DNA from: Thiodiazotropha sp040506195 | Lineage (GTDB): Bacteria; Pseudomonadota; Gammaproteobacteria; Chromatiales; Chromatiaceae | Assembly (NCBI GenBank): GCA_040506195.1 | Contig: JBEVXH010000003.1 | Span: forward strand, 248,001 to 312,000 | Direction of reading: 5' to 3' | DNA: 64,000 nt | Part shown: positions 33,342 to 41,011 of the stretch, piece by piece | How positions within the stretch are numbered: the stretch's first letter is position 1 | Layout of the letters: each line of letters starts with the position of its first letter | Translations under genes and position numbers: made by a program | The notes under the pieces: model-generated | Told to the model about the DNA's origin: nothing | The model's input: the letters and a program-made list of their open reading frames with translations, nothing else | The model's database searches: none

Positions 33342-34121
33342 ATGGCTAACATAGATGCGATTAAATTGCTTGGCAGCATACTCAACAGCGGTGTCTTGTC
33401 CCGCGGTTCCGGCTCCAACATATTGGGTTCGGTTATCGGGTCCATGATGGGAGGCGGCCAAACCTCGACTGGCGGTGGACTCGGCAATATCCTGGGCAGC
33501 GTTCTGGGTGGCGGGGGCGCTCAAACGGGAACAGGAGGTCTCGGAGACCTGCTGGGCGGTGGCGGCAGGACAGGATCCGGCCAGCCTGGCGGCGGTGATC
33601 TCACTGATCTGCTTGGCGGCCTGCTTGGCGGCGGCGCTGGAGGCGCAGGATTGGGAGGTTTACTGGGTGCCGCCATGTCCCAATTCGGCGGACAGCAGGG
33701 CGCCCAGCCTGTGACCCACTTCAAGTCCGGCGATCATCTGCCCCAGGGCATGGATTATCAGCAGGCAACGGATCAGGCGGCCCTGTTGATACGCGCCATG
33801 ATCAATGCCGCCAAGTCCGACGGCAAGGTCGACAAGGAAGAACAGCAGAAGATTCTCGGCAGGCTTGGTGAGGTTACCCAGGACGAGATCGAGTTCGTTC
33901 GCAGTGAACTTGCAAAGCCGTTGGATCTGGAGGGATTCGTTCGCTCCATACCGCAAGGGCTGGAGCAACAGGTCTATGCCATATCGCTGATGGCCATAGA
34001 TCTGGACAGTCAGGCGGAAGCTCAATATCTGCACAGTCTTGCCCAGGCGATCCGAATCTCGCCTCAGGTCAGCAATCAGATCCACGAACAGTTTGGCGCA
34101 CCAACCATCTACAGAACCTGA
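33342..34121 (+). CDS. DUF533/TerB-like protein with a Gly-rich N-terminus
   Basis: The first 120 residues are Gly-rich and low in complexity (repeats of GG[LG]xx[LI]LG[GS]), with some hydrophobic character. The C-terminal 130 residues are a helical TerB-like domain (ATDQAALLIRAMINAAKSDGKVDKEEQQKILGRL...), which matches DUF533 proteins such as E. coli YebE. These are induced by envelope stress in E. coli, but the function is unknown. A DGKVDKEEQ acidic loop may bind metal. It stands alone. Confidence 0.88.
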   Translation: MANIDAIKLLGSILNSGVLSRGSGSNILGSVIGSMMGGGQTSTGGGLGNILGSVLGGGGAQTGTGGLGDLLGGGGRTGSGQPGGGDLTDLLGGLLGGGAGGAGLGGLLGAAMSQFGGQQGAQPVTHFKSGDHLPQGMDYQQATDQAALLIRAMINAAKSDGKVDKEEQQKILGRLGEVTQDEIEFVRSELAKPLDLEGFVRSIPQGLEQQVYAISLMAIDLDSQAEAQYLHSLAQAIRISPQVSNQIHEQFGAPTIYRT

Positions 34122-34175
34122 AAGAAATTTACTGTAGCGGAAGTACGCGAAAGATCGTACGGCTCGTATGGTTCA

Positions 34176-34196
34176 GGGTGCGGTAGAGCCGCACCC
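34176..34196. repeat. GC-rich hairpin
   Basis: GGGTGCGG (34176-34183) and CCGCACCC (34189-34196) are perfect reverse complements. The core matches part of the longer inverted repeat at 35302-35358. It lies between the convergent DUF533 and ilvC genes and may act as a terminator-like element. Confidence 0.6.
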
Positions 34197-34218
34197 CGCC
34201 CCGGTACTTGAATATGGA

Positions 34219-35235
34219 TCAGTTCTTTGACTTATCCACGATCTTTTTAATCCAAGGCATCATAGCCCTTAGACGCTCACCCACCTGTTCGATGGAGTGA
34301 GCCTCATTGAGTCGGCGGTAGGCGGTCATCGATGGGTAGCCAAGGGCGCCCTCAGAAACGAATTGCTTGGCATACTCGCCGCTTTGAATATTGCGCAGGG
34401 CCTCCCGCATCGCCTTGCGGCTCTCCTCGTTGATCACTCTGGGACCGGTCACATACTCACCATACTCCGCATTGTTGGAGATGGAGTAGTTCATGTTGGC
34501 GATGCCCCCCTCGTACATCAGGTCGACGATCAATTTCAACTCATGCAGACATTCGAAATAGGCCATCTCGGGCGCATAGCCCGCTTCGGTGAGGGTTTCG
34601 AAACCGGCTTTCACCAACTCCACGGCACCACCGCATAGCACTGCCTGCTCACCAAACAGGTCGGTCTCTGTTTCATCCTTGAAAGTGGTTTCAATGATAC
34701 CGGTACGACCACCGCCGATGGCGGAGGCATAGGAGAGGGCGGTATCCATGGCCGTGCCGGTTGCATCCTGATAGATGGCCACCAAGTCGGGGATACCACC
34801 GCCCTTTTGATATTCGCTGCGTACCGTATGGCCGGGCGCCTTGGGGGCGATCATGATAACGTCGAGATCTTCCCGCGGCACGACCTGGTTGTAGTGGATC
34901 GCAAAACCGTGGGCAAAGGCGAGTGCCGCAGATTCCTTGATATTGGGCTCGATCTGCTCGCGATAGAGCCTGGCCTGGAACTCGTCAGGGGCCAGGATCA
35001 TGACCACATCGGCGGCCTGGACCGCCGCTTCAATCGACTTCACCGTCAGTCCTGCGTTCTGTGCCTTGATGGCCGAAGGAGAGCCCTCACGCAGACCGAC
35101 GACGACGTTCACACCCGAGTCCTGCAGATTGTTGGCATGGGCGTGACCCTGTGAACCGTAGCCGATAATGGAGACCGTCTTGCCCTTGATGATGCTCAGG
35201 TCGCAGTCTTTGTCATAATAAACGTTGATAGCCAT
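34219..35235 (-). CDS. ilvC: Ketol-acid reductoisomerase, class I
   Basis: The enzyme converts acetolactate and acetohydroxybutyrate to dihydroxy acids with NADPH in valine and isoleucine synthesis. It is 338 aa long, the short class I form. The Rossmann motif is SIIGYGSQGHAHANNLQDSG, and metal-binding acidic residues lie in DETETDLFGEQ and in the C-terminal helices (ECLHE). AAGGA precedes the ATG. It is the third gene of ilvB-ilvN-ilvC on the minus strand, separated from ilvN by a 155-base gap with a large inverted repeat. Confidence 0.97.
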   Translation of the reverse strand: MAINVYYDKDCDLSIIKGKTVSIIGYGSQGHAHANNLQDSGVNVVVGLREGSPSAIKAQNAGLTVKSIEAAVQAADVVMILAPDEFQARLYREQIEPNIKESAALAFAHGFAIHYNQVVPREDLDVIMIAPKAPGHTVRSEYQKGGGIPDLVAIYQDATGTAMDTALSYASAIGGGRTGIIETTFKDETETDLFGEQAVLCGGAVELVKAGFETLTEAGYAPEMAYFECLHELKLIVDLMYEGGIANMNYSISNNAEYGEYVTGPRVINEESRKAMREALRNIQSGEYAKQFVSEGALGYPSMTAYRRLNEAHSIEQVGERLRAMMPWIKKIVDKSKN

Positions 35236-35301
35236 GTTGTTTCCTTCGGAAAATGTAGTGTTTTATATTCTGGTCTTACGCCGCGAATAAACGTCATACA
35301 C

Positions 35302-35358
35302 GGTGCGGCAAGCCGCACCCTACGCCTCATTCACCGGTAGGGTGCGGCTTGCCGCACC
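35302..35358. repeat. Large perfect inverted repeat between ilvN and ilvC
   Basis: Arms of 22 bases (35302-35323 and 35337-35358) are exact reverse complements with a 13-base loop; each arm also folds by itself (GGTGCGGCAAGCCGCACC). A REP-like intergenic element. It may stabilise or attenuate the ilv mRNA, lowering or raising ilvC relative to ilvBN. There is no T-run. Confidence 0.85.
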
Positions 35359-35390
35359 GCATCTTGAAAGTCGCAGATGACAAACTATCC

Positions 35391-35882
35391 TCAGAGCCCA
35401 AGCCCCTTCGGTCCGCGGCCGATGCCCGAGGGACCGGTGCGCACCACCTCGATGATCAGATCTTCGTCCACCGCCTCGATAAAGGCATTCAGCTTGCTCG
35501 CCGCACCCGTCAGCTCGACGGTGTAACTGGTGTCGGTGACATCGATGATCTTGCCGCGGAATATATCCACCAGGCGCTTGATCTCCTCACGCTGGGTACG
35601 TTCCGCCCGCAGCTTGATCATCATCATCTCGCGTTCGATATGGCTGCCTTCGGTGAGATCGACAAGCTTTACCGTGTCGATCAGCTTATTCAACTGCTTG
35701 GTGATCTGTTCAATGATCTCGTCACTGCCGCTGGTTACCAGGGTCATGCGGGAGAGGCTCAGATCCTCGGTGGGCGCCACCGTCAACGATTCGATGTTGT
35801 AGCCGCGCGCAGAGAACAGATTTGCCACCCGTGCCAGTGCGCCGGACTCATTCTCCAATAGAATAGATATGATATGTCTCAT
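35391..35882 (-). CDS. ilvN: Acetolactate synthase small (regulatory) subunit
   Basis: This 163-aa subunit gives IlvB its feedback inhibition by valine. An N-terminal ACT domain (RHIISILLENESGALARVANLFSARGYNIESLTVAPTED) is followed by a C-terminal ferredoxin-like domain. The length matches the IlvH type. Its ATG overlaps the ilvB stop by one base (TGATG), so translation is coupled. Confidence 0.96.
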   Translation of the reverse strand: MRHIISILLENESGALARVANLFSARGYNIESLTVAPTEDLSLSRMTLVTSGSDEIIEQITKQLNKLIDTVKLVDLTEGSHIEREMMMIKLRAERTQREEIKRLVDIFRGKIIDVTDTSYTVELTGAASKLNAFIEAVDEDLIIEVVRTGPSGIGRGPKGLGL

Positions 35883-37600
35883 CAGACCAACTCGCTCCCG
35901 GGTGACAGATACATCTCGTGATGCCCCTTGCCTGCCGCAATCATCGGATAGACATTCTCCGAGGGATCGACCACCACATCCAGGAAGACCAGCCGGTCCT
36001 TGAGCGAGAAGGCCTCTTTCATCGCTCCCTCCAGATCCTTCGTTTTATCAACGCGCATGCCCACGTGGCCGTAGGACTCGGTCAATTTGACAAAATCCGG
36101 TGTCACGCTCATACCGGACTGGGAGTAGCGGCTCTCGTAGAAAAACTCCTGCCATTGCCGCACCATGCCCATATATCCGTTATTCAGCAAAATGATCTTA
36201 ATCGGCAGCTCGTATTGAAGGCAGGTCGCCAGCTCCTGGATACACATCTGGATACTCGATTCGCCGGTGACCACCGCCACTTCAGCCTTCGGAAAGGCCA
36301 TCTGAACCCCCATCGCCGCGGGCAGGCCGAAACCCATGGTGCCGAGCCCTCCCGAGTTGATCCATCGTCGCGGCTTGTCGAAACGATAGAATTGCGCGGC
36401 GAACATCTGGTGCTGACCCACATCGGAAGTCACATAGGCGTCTCCCTTGGTAACCTTGTGCAGTATCTCGACCGCATGCTGCGGTTTTATCAGCTCGCTC
36501 TTCCGGTCATACTTCAGACAATCCATAGAGCGCCATTTTTCGATCTGCTCCCACCACTGTTTCAAGGCTTGCTTCCTGGGTTGCGCATCACCTTCGTCGA
36601 CCACCTTCAGCATGTCCCGAAGCACCTGCTTGACCGGACCCACGATGGGTACGTCGACACGGACGTTCTTGGAGATCGATGAAGGATCGATATCGATATG
36701 GATGATGGTTGCATCCGGGCAAAACTGTTTCACATGGCCGGTGACCCGGTCATCGAAACGGGCGCCGACAGCGATCAGCACGTCGGTCTCGTGCATCGCC
36801 ATATTCGCTTCGTAGGTGCCATGCATACCGAGCATACCGAGGAAGTTCCTGCCGCTACCAGGATAGGCCCCCAATCCCATCAGGGTCTGGGTGATCGGAA
36901 ACCCCAGCTTGTCCACGAGGTCGGTCAGCGGTTTGGCGGCATCGTCCAACACCACCCCGCCACCGGTATAGAAGACCGGGCGTTCGGCCTCCATCATGAT
37001 CTTGACCGCTTTCTTGATCTGCCCAAGATGGCCTTTGATCACCGGATTGTAGGAGCGCATCTTGACCTTGTTGGGATATTTATAGGGAATCTTGATACCA
37101 GGATCCGTCACATCCTTGGGTATATCGACCACTACCGGCCCGGGACGACCGCTGGTGGCTATGTAGAAGGCCTTCTTGATGGTCTCGGCCAGGTCTTCCA
37201 GCCGCTTGACCAGAAAGTTGTGCTTCACGCAGGGGCGTGTAATGCCAACCGTATCGACTTCCTGAAACGCATCACTGCCGATCACCGGTGTCGGCACCTG
37301 GCCGGTGAGAATTACCATCGGAATTGAGTCCATGAAGGCCGTGGCAATGCCTGTCACCGCATTGGTCGCCCCCGGGCCGGAGGTTACCAGAACGACGCCC
37401 GGTTTGCCGGTGGCGCGCGCATAGCCGTCGGCCGCGTGCCCCGCCGCCTGTTCGTGGCGCACCAGAATGTGTTTCACATCCTTCTGCTTGAAAATAGCGT
37501 CGTAGATATGCAGTACAGCACCGCCCGGATAACCGAACACATGCTCCACACCCTCATCTTTCAAACATTGAACGATGATCTCGCCACCGCTGAGTTCCAC
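35882..37600 (-). CDS. ilvB: Acetolactate synthase large subunit
   Basis: The ThDP- and FAD-dependent catalytic subunit makes acetolactate from pyruvate. I choose the GTG at 37600 because GGAGG lies 8 bases before it and the family usually begins with MELSG-type residues; a longer frame with GTG at 37639 has no ribosome site. At 572 aa it is the usual length. Seen are the catalytic Glu in VRHEQAAGHAADGYARATGKPG, and the ThDP motif region near GESSIQMCIQEL...LLNNGYMGMVRQWQ. It is the first gene of the ilvB-ilvN-ilvC cluster. No leader-peptide attenuator was seen upstream. Confidence 0.97.
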   Translation of the reverse strand: MELSGGEIIVQCLKDEGVEHVFGYPGGAVLHIYDAIFKQKDVKHILVRHEQAAGHAADGYARATGKPGVVLVTSGPGATNAVTGIATAFMDSIPMVILTGQVPTPVIGSDAFQEVDTVGITRPCVKHNFLVKRLEDLAETIKKAFYIATSGRPGPVVVDIPKDVTDPGIKIPYKYPNKVKMRSYNPVIKGHLGQIKKAVKIMMEAERPVFYTGGGVVLDDAAKPLTDLVDKLGFPITQTLMGLGAYPGSGRNFLGMLGMHGTYEANMAMHETDVLIAVGARFDDRVTGHVKQFCPDATIIHIDIDPSSISKNVRVDVPIVGPVKQVLRDMLKVVDEGDAQPRKQALKQWWEQIEKWRSMDCLKYDRKSELIKPQHAVEILHKVTKGDAYVTSDVGQHQMFAAQFYRFDKPRRWINSGGLGTMGFGLPAAMGVQMAFPKAEVAVVTGESSIQMCIQELATCLQYELPIKIILLNNGYMGMVRQWQEFFYESRYSQSGMSVTPDFVKLTESYGHVGMRVDKTKDLEGAMKEAFSLKDRLVFLDVVVDPSENVYPMIAAGKGHHEMYLSPGSELV

Positions 37601-37798
37601 CTTGAGGCCTCCAATTGCGCCGATTGTCTTTTCGGACACTAAACTTACAGAAACAGTGCAAAATACTAATACTACCTTTATAGGTCAAGCGGATATCCCC
37701 TCTCATTTTGCACTTTCAGCTTCTCACATTACTTGCCATTCGGATAACATGCTCCATAATGATCCTGATCAATGATGCATGACACAGGGATCCAATCC

Positions 37799-38242
37799 GT
37801 GAAACAGACGCTTTTACTCACACTATTACTTCCATTCTTAACCGCTGCTTACGCTGAAACCTATCGCTGGGTCAACGAAGAGGGCGTGGTGACCTACTCA
37901 CAAACACCACCACCGGACGTGAAGGCCGAAACCGTGAAGATAAGGAACACACCCGCGGGCAGTGGCGTCGATTCAAAAAAGCAACTTGAAGAACTGCGGC
38001 AAAGACTGGCAGACAGTGCTGAAGACAGGGCACTGAAAAAGGCGCTGAAGAAAGAGCAGGCTGAAATCAAAGCCGAAAACAGGAAAAACTGTAATACTGC
38101 CCGAAAGAATCTGGAGCAGCTCACGGCCTTGGGGAACCGTCTGTACAAGACCGGGGACAGCTATGTCCGCCTGACCGAGGAGGATCGCCAAAAGAAGATG
38201 CGGCAGGCGAGGGAACAGATCAAAGAGCACTGCAAAAGGTAG
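37799..38242 (+). CDS. Secreted DUF4124 protein
   Basis: GTG at 37799, with AGGG upstream, gives a signal peptide (KQTLLLTLLLPFLTAAYA) and a mature protein that begins ETYRWVNEEGVVTYSQTPP, the DUF4124 motif. The rest is a long, charged helix (KKQLEELRQRLADSAEDRALKKALKKEQ) likely to form a coiled coil. An in-frame ATG at 37772 would hide the signal peptide. The function of DUF4124 is unknown; members occur in periplasmic proteins of Proteobacteria. The next gene starts 6 bases after its stop. Confidence 0.85.
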   Translation: MKQTLLLTLLLPFLTAAYAETYRWVNEEGVVTYSQTPPPDVKAETVKIRNTPAGSGVDSKKQLEELRQRLADSAEDRALKKALKKEQAEIKAENRKNCNTARKNLEQLTALGNRLYKTGDSYVRLTEEDRQKKMRQAREQIKEHCKR

Positions 38243-38248
38243 CCGCAG

Positions 38249-38593
38249 ATGCCGCTGCTCAAGATCACCACAAATCAGCCTCTCGACCAGGACAGACTGG
38301 ACCAATTGCTTAAGCATGCCTCTGAATCAGTGGCGGCCGTCCTTGGTAAGCCAGAGCGATATGTCATGGTCAGTATCGAACACAACCCTCAAATGCTGTT
38401 TGCGGGCAGCCGTGACGCGCTGGCCTATCTGGAGCTGAAAAGCATTGGCCTTCCGGATGATCAGACACGGCAGATATCCAACGCCTTATGCCAGCTGATG
38501 GAGCGGCAACTGTCCATATCTCCGGACAGGGTTTACATAGAGTTCAGCGCCGCTGAACGCCATCATTGGGGTTGGAACTCCTCGACCTTCTAG
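38249..38593 (+). CDS. MIF/phenylpyruvate tautomerase-like protein
   Basis: A 114-aa protein of the macrophage migration inhibitory factor fold. It starts MPLLKITTNQ; the Pro after the removed Met is the catalytic base in this family. The body fits (AVLGKPERYVMVSIEHNPQMLFAGS, YLELKSIGLP, SPDRVYIEFSAAERHHWGWNSSTF). It may tautomerise phenylpyruvate or a related keto acid; the physiological substrate in bacteria is unclear. It lies 6 bases after the DUF4124 gene, so they are probably co-transcribed. Confidence 0.9.
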   Translation: MPLLKITTNQPLDQDRLDQLLKHASESVAAVLGKPERYVMVSIEHNPQMLFAGSRDALAYLELKSIGLPDDQTRQISNALCQLMERQLSISPDRVYIEFSAAERHHWGWNSSTF

Positions 38594-38711
38594 GTCCTGA
38601 CAACACTATTCCAATTCGCCAACATACACACTCAAATACCTCTCCGGCCGTGACCCACCACCCGAAGCGGGATAGAATCACGCCTTTTCACCATCAGGCC
38701 GAGCCAGACCC

Positions 38712-40424
38712 ATGCGTACTTCAAACTTCCCTCTACACACCGTCAAGGAGACACCCGCCGATGCCGAGACCGCCAGCCACAAGCTGATGCTGCGGGCCGG
38801 TTTGATCCGCAAGTTGGCAGCCGGTCTCTACACCTGGCTCCCCCTGGGCCTGAGGGTGCTGCGCAGGGTGGAGAGCATCGTGCGCGAGGAGATGGACCGG
38901 GCCGGCGCCCTGGAAGTGCTGATGCCGACCGTGCAGCCCGCCGAACTATGGCGGGAGTCGGGCCGCTGGGAGCAGTACGGCCCTGAGCTGCTGCGCCTGC
39001 ACGACCGCCACCAGCGCGAGTTCTGCTACGGCCCCACCCACGAGGAGATCATCACGGAGCTGGCGCGCAACGAGCTGCGCAGTTACAAGCAGCTGCCGGT
39101 CAACTTCTACCAGATCCAGACCAAGTTCCGGGATGAGATACGCCCCCGCTTCGGCGTCATGCGCGCCCGCGAGTTCCTCATGAAGGACGCCTACTCCTTC
39201 CACCTTAACCAGGATTCCCTGCAGCAGACCTACGAGGTGATGCACCAAACCTACTCCCGCATCTTCAGCCGTTGCGGTCTCGATTTCCGCCCGGTGGCGG
39301 CTGATACCGGCAGCATCGGCGGCAGCGGCTCTCATGAGTTCCATGTGCTGGCCGAATCGGGCGAGGACGCCATCGCCTTCTCCACCATCAGTGACTACGC
39401 CGCCAACGTGGAGCTGGCCGAGGCGGTTGCACCGGCGGGGGAGCGTCCGGCACCCGGCATGGAGATGACCCTGGTCGACACCCCGGACGCCAAGACCATC
39501 CAGGAGCTGGTGGCACAGTTCGACCAGCCCATCGAGAAGACAGTCAAGACCCTAGTGGTAAAAGCATCGGAGGAGACGGATGCCGAACTGGTGGCCCTGC
39601 TGGTGCGTGGCGACCACGACCTGAACGAGATCAAGGCGGACAAGCTGGCCCAGGTGGCCTCCCCACTGCAGTTCGCCGAGGAGGCGGAAATCCGCGCCGC
39701 CATCGGTGCCGGCCCCGGCTCCCTCGGTCCGGTCAAGCTGCCGATCCCCTATGTCGTCGACCGCACGGTGGCCAAGATGGCCGACTTCAGCGCCGGCGCC
39801 AACCGGGACGGCAAACACTACTTCGGTATCAACTGGGGCCGCGACCTGCCGGAGCCGACGGAGATTGCCGATCTTCGCAACGTGCGGGAGGGCGATCCCA
39901 GCCCCGACGGTCAGGGCATACTCACTATCGCCCGTGGCATCGAGGTGGGTCACATCTTCCAGCTCGGTAAAAAGTACAGCGACGCCATGAATGCCACCGT
40001 CCTCGATGAGAATGGCAAGGCAGTGGTGATGACCATGGGCTGCTACGGCATCGGCGTCACCCGAGTGGTGGCCGCCGCCATCGAACAGCACCACGACGAC
40101 AAGGGTATCGCATGGCCGGCTGCCCTGGCCCCTTTCCAGGTCGCTCTCTGTCCCATGAAGATGGAGAAGTCGCAACGGGTACGCGAGGCGGTGGAGAAAC
40201 TTTATTCAGCGTTGCAAGACGCCGGCATCGAGGTACTGATCGACGACCGCAACGTTCGCCCCGGCTTCATGTTCGCCGACATGGAGCTGATCGGCATTCC
40301 CCACCGCATCGTGGTAGGGGAGAAATCCCTGGACGAAGGCAAGGTGGAGTATCGTGGAAGAAAGGATGTGGAAAACAGCTTCATCCCACTCGAAGAGATA
40401 GTTGAATTCATCCAGGCCGGATGA
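38712..40424 (+). CDS. proS: Prolyl-tRNA synthetase
   Basis: A 570-aa class II synthetase of the bacterial type with an inserted editing domain (about residues 225-400) between motifs 2 and 3. The start MRTSNFPLHTVKETP and GLYTWLPLGLRVLRRVESIVREEMDRAGA are typical; motif 2 lies in FRDEIRPRFGVMRAREFLMKDAYSFH, and motif 3 in GCYGIGVTRVVAAAIEQ. The C-terminal anticodon-binding domain ends the protein. It appears more GC-rich at third positions than its neighbours. Confidence 0.97.
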   Translation: MRTSNFPLHTVKETPADAETASHKLMLRAGLIRKLAAGLYTWLPLGLRVLRRVESIVREEMDRAGALEVLMPTVQPAELWRESGRWEQYGPELLRLHDRHQREFCYGPTHEEIITELARNELRSYKQLPVNFYQIQTKFRDEIRPRFGVMRAREFLMKDAYSFHLNQDSLQQTYEVMHQTYSRIFSRCGLDFRPVAADTGSIGGSGSHEFHVLAESGEDAIAFSTISDYAANVELAEAVAPAGERPAPGMEMTLVDTPDAKTIQELVAQFDQPIEKTVKTLVVKASEETDAELVALLVRGDHDLNEIKADKLAQVASPLQFAEEAEIRAAIGAGPGSLGPVKLPIPYVVDRTVAKMADFSAGANRDGKHYFGINWGRDLPEPTEIADLRNVREGDPSPDGQGILTIARGIEVGHIFQLGKKYSDAMNATVLDENGKAVVMTMGCYGIGVTRVVAAAIEQHHDDKGIAWPAALAPFQVALCPMKMEKSQRVREAVEKLYSALQDAGIEVLIDDRNVRPGFMFADMELIGIPHRIVVGEKSLDEGKVEYRGRKDVENSFIPLEEIVEFIQAG

Positions 40425-41011
40425 CACATCAAACAAACCAGGAATGTAATACCTAAACCCGAGGGACCGAAACAAGGGCAGGCACACTGGACAATAAGAA
40501 CTGACCGGTTGTGCCAGCTACCAGCCTTACCTTTTCGACAGAGATTTCGTCCCCGTTCACGCTGGTTGACAACCCAGATTCACAAAGACGCATGCAAGAT
40601 CTTCCCACCTGATATGCCCTTCCTTCAGGCCATAAAAACCTGCTTTGTCGCTTGTCAAAAACGACTATAACAATGGTGACTACGACAGTTTGCAACCAAA
40701 CGCCACTGAATCAGATAAAACACAATCAACCGATGCCGGCGTGGCAGTGTGTCAGGAAGCAAAATCTCGTTAAGTCTACACTTTGACTGCCGATACACTA
40801 GTCATACCAGAGCCATCGCTTCGAGGGAATGAATACAGGTAAGCACTGACATACGAGGGAGTGTTCTGAGATGGAATACAGATCTGACTCGTGCAGATTA
40901 CGAATTCAAGCACGCGCACGTCCAGATACCGACGCTCCAGCCACGATGTCCTTAAAGTCATACCCATTCATGGATGAGTGCCTTATGGCCAATACTTTAG
41001 GGTAGCCGCAT
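40425..41011. other. Intergenic region, no gene seen
   Basis: About 590 bases between proS and the large surface protein gene. A minus-strand frame (40453-40695) would need a TTG start without ribosome site and has no recognisable motif. No repeat of note was found. Confidence 0.5.

Noticed and set aside
40453..40695. Minus-strand frame of 80 codons after proS
   Set aside because: Needs a TTG start without ribosome site and shows no domain. A transposase remnant was considered, but no motif supports it.
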